A DNA stretch of 64,000 bases from positions 933,300 to 997,299 of the forward strand of contig NZ_KK211214.1 in the NCBI RefSeq assembly GCF_000621125.1. Reading direction: 5' to 3'. Source of the DNA: Maribacter antarcticus DSM 21422 (GTDB lineage: Bacteria > Bacteroidota > Bacteroidia > Flavobacteriales > Flavobacteriaceae). The translations under genes were made by a program, and so were the position numbers. This document shows positions 9,973 to 19,689 of the stretch, piece by piece; position 1 is the first letter of the stretch; each line of letters opens with the position of its first letter. Under the pieces are notes generated by a model that saw only the letters and a list, made by a program, of their open reading frames with translations, did no database searches and was not told where the DNA came from.

Positions 9973-10716
9973 CTATAGCTTTTTAACCCTTACCGGTTTT
10001 AACTGAATATAGCCAAGAGCATCTAATAGCTTAATGATTAAATAAGTAATATCAATCTCATACCATTTTACACCAAAATTTGCTCGACTTGCATGTTTGT
10101 GATGATTATTATGATACCCTTCTCCCATCATCAAAAAATCAAAACGAAAGAGGTTTTTACTGGTGTTTTTCATCTTATAATTAACATAGCCATAGATATG
10201 TCCAAACCAGTTAATTATCACGCCATGAATAGGCGCCATTAGTAAAGTTACTGGTAATAATAACCATTGCCACGAAGCTGTTGTGAAGTAAACAAAGAAT
10301 AAAATGTAAAATATAATCCAAAGCAACCTAGAAAACCGAGAGCTAGCGAACGAGTCAAATTTTGTCCATTGCGGAACGTTTTTGGTGAAACGCGAATCAA
10401 TTTGAACTCGTTGCTTATTAATGTCTTGATAGATTGTTTTTGTTTTCCACATCATCGCAAATAAGTTGGCATCGTGAGAAGGAGAATGCGGGTCGTCTTT
10501 TGTATCTGTGTAGGCATGATGCATGCGATGCATAATTCCATAACCATAAGCGCTTAAATAACTTGCGCCTTGAAAAACCCAAGTCAAAATAAAGGCAAGA
10601 CGTTCCATACCTTTAGACATGGTAAAAACCTGATGCGCAGCATACCGATGCAAAAAGAAAGACTGAAAAAACAAGCCTCCATACCAGAGTACTAAAACGA
10701 AAATAACAATAACCAT
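9973..10716 (-). CDS. Acyl-CoA (delta-9) fatty acid desaturase
   Basis: This is a 247-residue di-iron membrane desaturase that inserts a double bond into acyl chains. All three histidine boxes are visible: HRYAAH near residue 23, HRMHHAY near residue 62 and HNNHHKHA near residue 201. Hydrophobic segments lie at the N-terminus (FVLVLWYGGLFF) and around LLWIIFYILFFVYF and LLLPVTLLMAPI. The length fits short bacterial members. It converges on the oxidative operon across a 111-bp gap and has no link to sugar use, so it marks ordinary chromosomal flank. Confidence 0.9.
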   Translation of the reverse strand: MVIVIFVLVLWYGGLFFQSFFLHRYAAHQVFTMSKGMERLAFILTWVFQGASYLSAYGYGIMHRMHHAYTDTKDDPHSPSHDANLFAMMWKTKTIYQDINKQRVQIDSRFTKNVPQWTKFDSFASSRFSRLLWIIFYILFFVYFTTASWQWLLLPVTLLMAPIHGVIINWFGHIYGYVNYKMKNTSKNLFRFDFLMMGEGYHNNHHKHASRANFGVKWYEIDITYLIIKLLDALGYIQLKPVRVKKL

Positions 10717-10783
10717 AACTTTTTTTACAAAGTTAAATCGATGTTATAAGCGAAACAATGAACCTAAATCAATAAAATGAGTC

Positions 10784-11353
10784 TCATAACCGTTTTCTAA
10801 TTCTGCTTAAAGCCTGCGCAGTAACACCAATATAGGAACTGATGTATTTTAGCGGAATTACTTTTAAGAGTTCTGGTCTTTCTTTAAATAGCTTTACATA
10901 GCGTTGCTCTGCTGTAAGATGCAATAGGTCCTGTTCTCGCTTAGATTTGAGTAAGAAGAGGCGTTCTGCCGTTAACCTGCCAATAAGATTTCCAATTTGC
11001 GTTGTGTTATAGACGGCTTGCAAGTCGCTATAGCTTATACTTAAAATGCTAATTTCTGTAAGCGCTTGTAATTGATATGCAGAAGGTTTCTGTGTTAAGA
11101 AAGAATCATACGCACTAATAAACTGGTTCTTAAAACTAAAGCCAAAAGTGATTTCTTTTTCTGGGTCTTCCTTAGGAATATATAAGCGTACAACCCCATA
11201 TTCAATAAAAGAAATTGCATTTTCTATCTCATTCAGTTTTAAAAAAACAGTTTTTTTTGCAATAACACGTTGCCGTAATTTTGAAGTAAAAAAATCCCAA
11301 TCTCGGTCAGAAATAGTCGCTATTTGATCTAAGTAAGTTTTTATTTGTTTCAA
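10784..11353 (-). CDS. Crp/Fnr-family transcriptional regulator
   Basis: This 189-residue protein has a cyclic-nucleotide-binding-like beta-roll (about 25-115: VFLKLNEIENAISFIEYGVVRLY) and a C-terminal helix-turn-helix (about 150-189: IPLKYISSYIGVTAQALSRIRKRL). This is the common Bacteroidota Crp-like form, usually without conserved cAMP ligands. It lies 67 bp upstream of the desaturase on the same strand, so it could control or be co-transcribed with it. The effector is unknown. Confidence 0.88.
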   Translation of the reverse strand: MKQIKTYLDQIATISDRDWDFFTSKLRQRVIAKKTVFLKLNEIENAISFIEYGVVRLYIPKEDPEKEITFGFSFKNQFISAYDSFLTQKPSAYQLQALTEISILSISYSDLQAVYNTTQIGNLIGRLTAERLFLLKSKREQDLLHLTAEQRYVKLFKERPELLKVIPLKYISSYIGVTAQALSRIRKRL

Positions 11354-11774
11354 ATCAGTTAATCGTAATGATTAGGTGTACAAAGATAATTATTCATAGG
11401 TGCTCTGTTGTGATTGCTGAGAATTTAATCGCCTTGGACACAAAGTACTTTTTTTATGCTTGTGTCAAATAGTGGTACCTATTTGAAGGGGTAAGCGACT
11501 TCCCTAGGAGGTTTGAACTTTTTGCGCTTAAATCAATCAAAGTGAAGTGCTTATTAATCATGCTTGCTATAATTCTTGTAATTACCCATGCAGGTGTTTA
11601 CATGCGGTTACTATATCAAAATATATTTAATTAAAGCGCATGGAAATCGCTACAGATAAAAACTATTTGATTATTTATTCATCCATAGCATGGGGGTTCG
11701 TGCTTCCAGAAATGTTGCTACGAAACGATTGTTAGCATCGAATGTGATTATGTTGTTTTTTTAATTTGTACGTT
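11354..11774 (-). other. Gene-free spacer between crp-like gene and uxaB
   Basis: This spacer of about 420 bp holds no open frame I can support on either strand. It should contain the promoter of the Crp-like gene and any terminator of the uxa operon. I see no clear hairpin with a T-tract and no copy of the ACAGGA element. Confidence 0.5.
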
Positions 11775-13223
11775 CTACAAATTCTTCAAAGCGTGTCTTA
11801 TTCCATTTTTTTGAATAGCAGTAATGTTTAGGGTAACCATTTCCGTTAATCCAGTCAATTGATTTAAATCTGATTCCCAAATGGCAGTTTCGCTTAAAAT
11901 AGCGTTTACCAAAGTGAATATATTTATTTTATTTTTTAAATACTGCTCCCATTTTTCCGCAAAATAGGCAATGACTTTTGGGTCGTCATTTAGATTTATT
12001 TGCTCCCCATTGTATTCTCCTTTGTGAAAAAGTAGGAGTGCCGATAGCCCGAACACGATACGTTTCGGAAGCTCTTCTTCACTCTTAAGATAATCTTTCA
12101 GCGCAGGTAGTAAACGCGCTACGAATTTAGAGGTGCTATTTAGCGAAATACTTATTAAATGATGTTGCAACAGTGGATTTCTAAATCGATTTAGAACATC
12201 TGCCACGAATTGATGTTTTACCGCATCTGGAATATCAAGGGTAGGTGCTGCTTCCTCCATTAATAATTTTTTCACGTAGCTGTTAACAATATTGTCGTCC
12301 ATAGCCTCTTTTACGAATCGCATTCCTGCTAAATAAGCGACAGGAACCATAGCTGTGTGTGCTCCATTCAATATACGTACTTTCATTTTACGATACTGCG
12401 CCAAGTCATTTACGAAAGTTACGTTTAGCGTAGTTTTACTAAATGGAAGTTCTTTTTGAACCAATTGCGGACCCTGAATCACCCAGCTGTGATAGTATTC
12501 CCCTGCAACCATGAGCTGGTCGGAGTATCCTGTCGCAGTTTGTATCTCATCTTTACGATCAGTTGGGTAGCCAGAAACAATACGATCTACTAGTGTACTA
12601 CAGAAATAATTGGCTGTTTCTATCCAATGTTTAAAGGCATCTCCCAGTTGCCAATGTTCACTATTTTTTAAGATAATCTCTTTGAGAACTGTCCCGTTAT
12701 CCTCAATTAATTCAAGCGGTAATAGTATGCAGCCTTTAGTGCTGTCACCATGAAAATGCTGAAACCGGTGGTACAACCATATGGTTAGTTTTGCCGGAAA
12801 TTCTTTTGGTGGATTATCATTAAAAGCATCTTCTGGGTTGAACCGTATGCCTACTTCGGTAGTATTGGAAGTGATATATCGAATACTAGGTTCACGCGCC
12901 AATGCTAAATAGTTTTCCCATTCCGTATAAGGGTTGATTACTGCTGTTACACAGCTTACTATTTTTTTTTCGGCCACTAAGCTTCCGTTTTTGATACCGT
13001 CCAAAATCACGGTAAACAAACCGTCCTGAGATTTTAAAAGTTGGTAGTCGCCCCGTTTCGTTGGTTTTACGATTACTACGCCCCCGTTAAAATCGGTTTG
13101 TTCGTTCATTATTTGTATCATCCAGTCTACGAAGGCGCGTAGAAAGTTTCCTCCCCCAAACTGCATTACCTTCAATGGCAATGTTTTGTGAATAGCCGTT
13201 GTTGTTCTGTTTAGTTGCTTCAT
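11775..13223 (-). CDS. uxaB: Tagaturonate reductase (altronate oxidoreductase)
   Basis: This mannitol-dehydrogenase-family enzyme interconverts D-tagaturonate and D-altronate with NADH. The Rossmann motif VMQFGGGNFLRAFVDWM is near the N-terminus, and the C-terminal domain contains KVRILNGAHTAMVPVAYL, the typical lysine-containing active-site helix. I place the start at the ATG at 13223 (MKQLNRTTT). This is 5 bp after the uxaA stop, has AGAGA just upstream, and gives a family-like length of 482 residues; a longer frame to 13253 would overlap uxaA. The pair serves galacturonate breakdown. The isomerase uxaC and the KDG kinase and aldolase are not in the window. No ACAGGA element lies upstream. 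Confidence 0.9.
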   Translation of the reverse strand: MKQLNRTTTAIHKTLPLKVMQFGGGNFLRAFVDWMIQIMNEQTDFNGGVVIVKPTKRGDYQLLKSQDGLFTVILDGIKNGSLVAEKKIVSCVTAVINPYTEWENYLALAREPSIRYITSNTTEVGIRFNPEDAFNDNPPKEFPAKLTIWLYHRFQHFHGDSTKGCILLPLELIEDNGTVLKEIILKNSEHWQLGDAFKHWIETANYFCSTLVDRIVSGYPTDRKDEIQTATGYSDQLMVAGEYYHSWVIQGPQLVQKELPFSKTTLNVTFVNDLAQYRKMKVRILNGAHTAMVPVAYLAGMRFVKEAMDDNIVNSYVKKLLMEEAAPTLDIPDAVKHQFVADVLNRFRNPLLQHHLISISLNSTSKFVARLLPALKDYLKSEEELPKRIVFGLSALLLFHKGEYNGEQINLNDDPKVIAYFAEKWEQYLKNKINIFTLVNAILSETAIWESDLNQLTGLTEMVTLNITAIQKNGIRHALKNL

Positions 13224-13228
13224 TTTCT

Positions 13229-14881
13229 CTATAATGAAATACCCCGTTTCCAAGGAATAAAATCATCTTGTCCTAATCGTACCGCAGCAGGGCTAATGGT
13301 TCCGTTGGCGACTTGTATGAGATATTCTAGTAATTCGGCTCCTTTTGCTTCTATGGTGTCATCACCGGTTATGATACCGCCCGTATTAAAGTCTATAATA
13401 TCTTTCATGCGATCGCTCAGCGTGTTGTTACTAGATATTTTGATAACGGGTGCTATAGGATTCCCCGTCGGCGTACCTAAGCCAGTAGTGAAACAAATAA
13501 GGGTACACCCAGAACCTGCGAGGCCTGTCGTACTTTCAACATCATTACCGGGAGTACACAGTAAATTTAGTCCTTTTTTGGATATGGGTTCTGCATAGTC
13601 CAAAACATCTGTTATTGGACTAGTACCCCCTTTTTTTGCTGCCCCTGCAGATTTCATGGCATCCGTAATGAGACCGTCCTTAATATTCCCAGGGGAAGGA
13701 TTGTTTTCAAACCCCGAACCTAAAGCTACTGCCTTTGCCGAATAGGCACGCATTAACTGTTCGAATTTTTCGGCCTTTTCCCTAGTATCACAACGGTTTA
13801 TTAATTCTTGTTCTACTCCGTTTAGTTCTGGAAATTCTGATAAAACCGTAGTTCCGCCCAAGGCTACCAATAGGTCAGAGGCATATCCCAACGCAGGATT
13901 GGCAGAAATTCCAGAAAAACCGTCCGAGCCCCCGCATTCCAATCCTAATGTCAAATGGCTCAAGGGAGCTGGTTTACGTTCTGTTTTATTAGCGGCTATT
14001 AATCCCAAAAAGGTCTTCTTAACGGCTTCTTCAATAAAGTGTCTTTCGCTTTTACTTTTCTGCTGCTCTAACACCACTAAGGGTTTTGTGAAATTGGAAT
14101 CCCGTTTTGCAATGGCCGCCTCCAATAGCTTGTATTGTGCATTTTGGCAGCCTAAACTAAGAATGGTTGCCCCAGCCGTATTGGGATTCGTAATATAACC
14201 TGCCAATAGATTACAAAGCGTTTCCGAATCTTGTCGAATGCCGCCACAGCCACCATCATGGTTTAGGAATTTAATACCGTCTATATTATGAAAGGTTCTG
14301 TTCTGTTTGATTTCCTCCGGTGTTCTTAAAATGTCTGAAGCCAGTAGGGTCTCGTCAGATGCACCGTTTTTATATTGGTTCACCAAGCTTTTTGTATCCA
14401 CTATAAAATCACTGGTGGTTGCATAGCCTAAAGCATCTAGAAGTGTAGACTTTATAACATCTACGTTTCTATTTTCACAAAAAACCAAAGGAATCACCAA
14501 CCAATTATTACTAGTACCTACACTACCATCGTGTCTGTGGTAGCCGTTGAACGTACGGTTTTTAAAAGCATCTATATTTGGAGCCTCCCAAGACAATTTT
14601 TCATTTCTAATCTTATAATCTGAAGATGCATGCATTATATTCTTCGTAGTAAGTGTTTCTCCTTGAAGAATCGACTGGGTAGCCTTACCTACCAAACTAC
14701 CGTACATGATGATTTTATCTCCTGCAGTAAAACTTTTTATTGCAAATTTATGCTTTGCTTTAGTAGTTGCTAGCAATTGAAAATTACTATTTAAATGGAC
14801 AATAGAAGTACCTTTAGGCAAATCTGCTAAGGCGACCAGTACATTATCTTTAGGATGTATTTCTAGAAACTGTTTTGACAT
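13229..14881 (-). CDS. uxaA: Altronate dehydratase
   Basis: This 550-residue UxaA dehydrates D-altronate to 2-keto-3-deoxy-gluconate. An SAF-type small domain at residues about 8-90 is followed by the large catalytic domain, with YHRHDGSVGTSNNWL near residue 107 and FLNHDGGCGGIRQDSE around 205. Late motifs include LECGGSDGFSGISANPA and CTPGNDVESTTGLAGSG. The length matches full-length UxaA. It is the first gene of a tight two-gene operon with uxaB. The upstream 14.9-15.4 kb region should hold its promoter. It serves hexuronate use and could feed on galacturonate from pectin or, less directly, on other uronates. Confidence 0.92.
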   Translation of the reverse strand: MSKQFLEIHPKDNVLVALADLPKGTSIVHLNSNFQLLATTKAKHKFAIKSFTAGDKIIMYGSLVGKATQSILQGETLTTKNIMHASSDYKIRNEKLSWEAPNIDAFKNRTFNGYHRHDGSVGTSNNWLVIPLVFCENRNVDVIKSTLLDALGYATTSDFIVDTKSLVNQYKNGASDETLLASDILRTPEEIKQNRTFHNIDGIKFLNHDGGCGGIRQDSETLCNLLAGYITNPNTAGATILSLGCQNAQYKLLEAAIAKRDSNFTKPLVVLEQQKSKSERHFIEEAVKKTFLGLIAANKTERKPAPLSHLTLGLECGGSDGFSGISANPALGYASDLLVALGGTTVLSEFPELNGVEQELINRCDTREKAEKFEQLMRAYSAKAVALGSGFENNPSPGNIKDGLITDAMKSAGAAKKGGTSPITDVLDYAEPISKKGLNLLCTPGNDVESTTGLAGSGCTLICFTTGLGTPTGNPIAPVIKISSNNTLSDRMKDIIDFNTGGIITGDDTIEAKGAELLEYLIQVANGTISPAAVRLGQDDFIPWKRGISL

Positions 14882-15396
14882 AAATTCGTATTACTTTATA
14901 AACGTTTCGGTAACCCCTATTTCTTCCTTTGTGAGAATAGGCTGAAAATATATTTATCTAAAACGCTAAACTAATTGTTCCTCAAGATTAAAAACCTTTT
15001 GTCAATTTACCAAAAGATTAGTATAAATTAAAACTCGGTATCGTCGCATCGGTACTTATTGAGGCTTTTTTGAATATTTATTTGCTGTCGTTTCGAATCC
15101 CAAGCAATAATAGTTTCGATATATTGTAGCCTTAACACAGGCTTTTTTTAATGACCGTAATCAAGCCATAAATAATTATTTATTTTTTATCAGTACGCTT
15201 TGCAAGAATCCAAAGATGCGTATAAGATGCAGAAGAATTAGTATAGTTGTCTTCTTTTAATATTCAGCAATCATCAGGACGAAAGTCAAATCAATTAAGC
15301 GAGTATTTACCCTTAATTTAAGTCCGGCTAAAATAATATGGACGCTTTGTAGATATTTAAAATCAAATCATAACGCCTGATATATTGCCATAAAAG
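14882..15396. other. Gene-free region upstream of uxaA
   Basis: About 515 bp with no supported gene. It is AT-rich and frames are broken in all directions. It lies between the uxa operon and the tRNA/Fic debris and presumably carries the uxaA promoter. No recognisable operator was found. Confidence 0.5.
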
Positions 15397-15432
15397 AAAA
15401 AACCTTGCAAAACATACGATTAGTAAGGTTTT
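15397..15432 (-). terminator. Hairpin terminator downstream of the tRNA remnant
   Basis: Read on the minus strand, AAAACCTT pairs with AAGGTTTT across an 18-base loop and is followed by a T-rich tail (TTCTTTTAT). Stem-loops of this kind often follow tRNA genes in Flavobacteriia. It sits directly behind the tRNA-like 3' end at 15441-15466. Confidence 0.5.
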
Positions 15433-15440
15433 GGTCTTTA

Positions 15441-15466
15441 GTGGTAACCTGGCTGGGGCTCAAAAT
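15441..15466 (-). pseudogene. Probable tRNA 3'-end remnant
   Basis: On the minus strand the sequence reads as a T-arm and acceptor end: TTTTGAGCCCCAGCC, then AGGTTACCA, with a terminal CCA. The T-loop motif TTCGA is degraded to TTTGA, and no matching 5' half is found upstream on that strand. Partial tRNA ends are typical scars of integrated elements. This is suggestive, not proven; the tRNA identity cannot be told. Confidence 0.4.
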
Positions 15467-15622
15467 ATTTATGTAACTATATAATATAGTGTAAGTTAAA
15501 ATCTATATTCTAAAGTATGCACCGAAGAATGATACAGGTTGTATTTATTTTTAATAGCAACCTGTATGGACCCATTTGGCACCAAATAATACTCGTACTA
15601 TAAATATCGGATTCCTATTTTA

Positions 15623-16690
15623 TTATTTTTCTAAAATGGCCATCAATCGATAGTTAAGATATAATTTATCTCTAATCACCTTCACCGATTTTAGAAAATC
15701 TTCTTTTTTAAGATTTCTTAAGTAATTGCACACTGTTTTAAGTTTTCCTAAGCCTTTATCTATGGAATACTGCCTTTTGGTATTCCGTAATCTGAATAGA
15801 ATTCCTTGGAGTTCTTTGGGATATGTTTGCGGTAATTTCTACTTTATTTCGGCATAGGTTCCATGATGGTAATGATACTTTGGCGAGGGAGTCCTTATTC
15901 TGATGTTGTTTCAATCATGCCGAGCATATCCAAACTTTCCAATATTACTTTTTGGTAACCAATCCTAGTTTTTAATAATAGGTTGCTTTATTAACCATGA
16001 TATATTCACTTAGATAGATGACACCATATCCAATGATTTTCTAATTTGAGATAGAGTAGGAGTAATATACGACCCGTTCTTCCACTCACATCGGCGAAAG
16101 GATGAATTGCTTCAAATGAATAGTGCATAAAAGCTATTTCTATGATAGGGTTTAGCTTATTGTGCTTGTTAATGAATTTCACAAGTCGGCTAACTTATTC
16201 CTAATGATAACTCCTCTTGTCCTTGGTGAATATATGGTTTCCCCTTTGCTATTAAATATAAGTAGTTGCTCGAGTGGTCATGATTCTAGAAGTATTTTGT
16301 TTTATTCCTTTTACAAAATCATTGTAAAGGTTGGTCGTTATCAACGGTTTATTTCAATGATGTTTTAATCTATGCATAGTGCTTCTTTTTAACATATCAC
16401 TTCTTTTGTCGAAGTGTTATCAAATCTTTCATCAGTGACCACTGGCAGATATAAATCGTCGTATGTGTTATGAATGTTTTCTATTTCGGAACATGCTTTT
16501 GCTTCTTAAAAAAAGAGTGTCTAGAAAAAGTATAGGGTTTGGTTGATTGGTAATGGCTTCATGTAATTTTGAAAATTTCTTGCTGGCCGTTATGGTTTTT
16601 TGAGAACAGCAATAGTTTCCAATTCCTGTTTTGTAGGTAATAAAAGAACATCATTTTAGTGATTATATTTGTTAATTGTATACGTTGGAT
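15623..16690 (-). pseudogene. Fic/DOC-family AMPylase pseudogene
   Basis: The minus strand carries Fic-protein similarity broken into several frames. In order: NDVLLLPTKQELETIAVLK, then KFSKLHEAITNQPNPI, a SEIENIHNTYDDLY segment, the core IHPFADVSGRTGR (16069-16107), LDMLGMIETTSE, and the C-terminus KLYLNYRLMAILEK ending at 15623. Intact Fic motifs read HPFxDGNGRxGR, so the core Asn has become Ser in addition to the frameshifts and stops. The spacing fits a roughly 350-residue Fic protein. A 68-codon plus-strand frame inside it (16162-16368) is noise. It neighbours a tRNA remnant, suggesting a decayed mobile cargo region. Confidence 0.72.
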
Positions 16691-16923
16691 AAGGAGTAGA
16701 ATTTCACTTATAGGAATCGCAACAGTAGATACAGTAAAAAGTTATACTCGTTTTATGTTTAGGTATAACAGTTACTCTCGTTGGTTTATTAAAAAATACG
16801 TTTTTCTTTTATAAGAGCAGCCTCTAAATTTAGTTCTGTCGCATTTGCTAAAAATGAAAAGATTTTTATACTTTTCAAGTCACAAAATAGATACAAAACC
16901 ATTGTGCTTCATTAAAAGATATA

Positions 16924-19350
16924 ATGAAAATATTAAAATTACTTTTTGGAATTTGGGTGCTAGTACTTTTTTCATGTACTAGTGCTCCCGAACAACTAGT
17001 ATCAAATTTAGAACTAGGTGATAATGCTTTTTGGATAGAAGATGGTATAGCACTTCCGAAAAGCGATTCTATTTTCTATTTAAATCACCCTTCACCACTT
17101 TTTAGAAAGGAGTTCAAAATAGCTAAAAGCATTAAATCTGCTTCTTTACATATAACAGCTGCTGGTTATTACAAAGTATCTATAAATGGAAATGGTATTG
17201 AGAAAAATGTACTTGATCCCGCATGGACAGACTTTAGTAAACGAATATATTATTCTGAATATGATGTTACTTCCCTTATTCAAGATGGTGACAATTGCAT
17301 GGGGGTGTCACTTGGTAACGGTTTTTATAATCCTTTGCCAATGAGAAAATGGGGAGCAAGAAACCTGAGGGAGGACCTTACAGTTGGCAAACCGCTCTTT
17401 ATCACAAAACTTTATATCAACTACGAAAATGGAGAATCAGAAGAGATTGTCTCTGATAATTCTTGGAAATATGCTTTAGGCCCAATTATAAAAAACAGTG
17501 TCTACATAGGAGTTGCCTATAACGCAAATAATGAATTAGACGGATGGGACAAAGCTGGGTTTGATGATTCGAAATGGCAAGCAGCTACTATTGGAAATCC
17601 TCCTGGCGGTAAACTCCAAAAGGCATTTTTTCCTCCTGTTGAAATAACCCAAGAAATAACTCCTGTCAGTATTTCTTCTCCTGATAAAGGCATTTGGATG
17701 GTTGATATGGGTGTCAATTTCACAGGTACTTATAAAATTAAATTATCTGGAAATGTAGGCGACACCATTACCTTTAAGTTTGGTGAACGCGTTTATGAGA
17801 ATGGAAGAGTAAACCCTATGACCACGGTGGCAGGTCAAATTAAGAGAAAGGGAGTTGGCGGTCCTGGCTCTCCAGACATCGCATGGCAGACGGATAGCTA
17901 TATCATAGGTAATAAAAAGGAGCAATGGTTCAGTCCTGATTTTACCTACCACACATATCGATATATGGAGATAACAGGTTTGAAAGAAAAGCCTAAAACT
18001 GATCACGTTCAGGGGCTTTTTATGCATACTAATGTCACCAATGAAAATAGCTTTTCCAGTTCATCGGAATTACTAAATTCGATTCAGGATGCTTCAGAAC
18101 GGACATTTTTGGCAAATTTGGTAAGTGTTCAATCAGATTGTCCCGCCAGAGAAAAATTTGCCTATGGTGGTGATTTAAATGCTACAAGTGAAGCCTTTAT
18201 TTATAATTTCGATATGCAATCCTTCTATCGTAAAACCATCTATGATTGGGTAGATGCTATGAAAGATTCAAGTTTTGTAGATACTGCACCATTTACAGGT
18301 ATAGCATATTGTGGCATTAGTTGGGAATCAGCGTATTTGACCACGCAATATAATCTATACCTCTACTATAATGATATCGAAATCATCAAGGAACTTTATG
18401 ATTTAAATAACCAATGGATGGATAAAGTAGCAACGATTCATCCTGAAGGAATTGTTGATGAAGGTTTAAGTGATCATGAATCACTGGAGCCCGTTCCTGT
18501 GCAACTCACTGGTACTAGTCATTATTTGCAATGTGCTCGTATCATGAAGACCTTTGCCGGCGTAATGGGCAAAGAGGTAGATATAAAAAAATATGAAGCG
18601 TTGGCTGATAAATTAAAAAATCAGATAAGAGGTGAATTTTGGGACAAACAATTCATGGGCAAAATTAATCGACAAACGCTATTTTCGACTTTACTCTATC
18701 ACAAGATTATACCGAAAGATGATATTCCTGCGGCAATGGATTCATTACTAATGGCAATTAAAAAGGGACCATCAGAACATTTTAATACCGGTATTTTTGG
18801 CACTAAGTATGTGTTAGAAACCTTAGCTGAAAACGGTGCTCCAAATGCAGTTTTTGATATCGTGAATAGCACAACATATCCAGGTTGGGGCTTTATGATT
18901 AATCAAGGAGCAACTTCAATATGGGAAACATGGAAAGAGAGCGATAATACATATTCGAATAACCATCCAATGTTCGGGACAGTTTCAGAGTGGTATTATC
19001 GATGGTTAGCTGGTGTAAGACCTGATCCAGATTATCCAGGATTTAAAGAGTTTTTTATAACACCCACTACGCCTAAAGGGCTTCAATTTGTGAACTGCAC
19101 TTATAATTCCCCATATGGAGCAATCGTATCTAATTGGAAAAAGATATCATCCAAGAGTTATATCTATGAAATAAAGATTCCTAATGATACCAAGGCCAAT
19201 ATAACGTTGCCAGTGTACCAATCACAAATATTGGTAATTAGTAATGAAGAGGGAATAATCCAATCTAGTAGGATTGATGGTGTGCAGACTGGGCAATTTT
19301 CTTTACAAGAAGGAGACTACGTGATTACAGTAACGTCTGAACAGGAATAG
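16924..19350 (+). CDS. GH78 alpha-L-rhamnosidase, lipoprotein
   Basis: This 808-residue exported enzyme should cleave terminal alpha-L-rhamnose from glycans. A lipoprotein signal ends LFSC. The N-terminal beta-sandwich domains (about 40-370) resemble the rhamnosidase N and concanavalin-like modules, followed by the (alpha/alpha)6 catalytic barrel. The catalytic region reads DCPAREKFAYGGD with D405 and E410, and the second acidic residue is E668 in TSIWETW. The DCPAREK form differs from the commoner DCPQRDE, so substrate preference may differ from that of the GH78 at 24346. It stands alone: debris lies on both sides and no clear ACAGGA element lies upstream. Confidence 0.9.
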   Translation: MKILKLLFGIWVLVLFSCTSAPEQLVSNLELGDNAFWIEDGIALPKSDSIFYLNHPSPLFRKEFKIAKSIKSASLHITAAGYYKVSINGNGIEKNVLDPAWTDFSKRIYYSEYDVTSLIQDGDNCMGVSLGNGFYNPLPMRKWGARNLREDLTVGKPLFITKLYINYENGESEEIVSDNSWKYALGPIIKNSVYIGVAYNANNELDGWDKAGFDDSKWQAATIGNPPGGKLQKAFFPPVEITQEITPVSISSPDKGIWMVDMGVNFTGTYKIKLSGNVGDTITFKFGERVYENGRVNPMTTVAGQIKRKGVGGPGSPDIAWQTDSYIIGNKKEQWFSPDFTYHTYRYMEITGLKEKPKTDHVQGLFMHTNVTNENSFSSSSELLNSIQDASERTFLANLVSVQSDCPAREKFAYGGDLNATSEAFIYNFDMQSFYRKTIYDWVDAMKDSSFVDTAPFTGIAYCGISWESAYLTTQYNLYLYYNDIEIIKELYDLNNQWMDKVATIHPEGIVDEGLSDHESLEPVPVQLTGTSHYLQCARIMKTFAGVMGKEVDIKKYEALADKLKNQIRGEFWDKQFMGKINRQTLFSTLLYHKIIPKDDIPAAMDSLLMAIKKGPSEHFNTGIFGTKYVLETLAENGAPNAVFDIVNSTTYPGWGFMINQGATSIWETWKESDNTYSNNHPMFGTVSEWYYRWLAGVRPDPDYPGFKEFFITPTTPKGLQFVNCTYNSPYGAIVSNWKKISSKSYIYEIKIPNDTKANITLPVYQSQILVISNEEGIIQSSRIDGVQTGQFSLQEGDYVITVTSEQE

Positions 19351-19356
19351 CTACTG

Positions 19357-19521
19357 ATGTACAACTTGGAATCAGCTTCAGAATTCCCTAGTTATACGAA
19401 TGGCCAAGTGTTATCAACGGATATGACTATTGAAAAAAATAATGAAAGCCAAAATGTATATGAAATCGCATCACCCTTTGGGTCGCTAAACTTCGTATTC
19501 GAGGCTGTTATTAAAATTTAA
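19357..19521 (+). CDS. Short ORF, 54 codons, unknown
   Basis: An ATG 6 bp after the GH78 stop opens a frame MYNLESASEFPSYTNG ending at TAA 19521. It has a plausible amino acid mix with beta-strand-like hydrophobic spacing and ends NFVFEAVIKI, like the last strand of an immunoglobulin-like or carbohydrate-binding domain. It may be the remnant tail of a larger gene. I recognise no family. Confidence 0.25.
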   Translation: MYNLESASEFPSYTNGQVLSTDMTIEKNNESQNVYEIASPFGSLNFVFEAVIKI

Positions 19522-19689
19522 ATATGGAATGAGTTAGGACACATTTTCTGCGAATAAAAACAAAATTAAAAGTAATAATAAAGAATTTTTTTATGTTCCC
19601 AATAAGCCTTGTGGTGCCCTTGGCAGATTAATGTACTTGCATCTAGGTTAATTTTTTCCAAACTAGTTTTCCAGTATTTTTAGATTTTT

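Noticed and set aside
16162-16368. Plus-strand frame of 68 codons
   Set aside because: Lies opposite the Fic pseudogene, with no protein features.
16723-16737. Two ACAG words upstream of the GH78 at 16924
   Set aside because: They are 9 bp apart, lack GGA, and are about 190 bp away; too weak to join the operator set.
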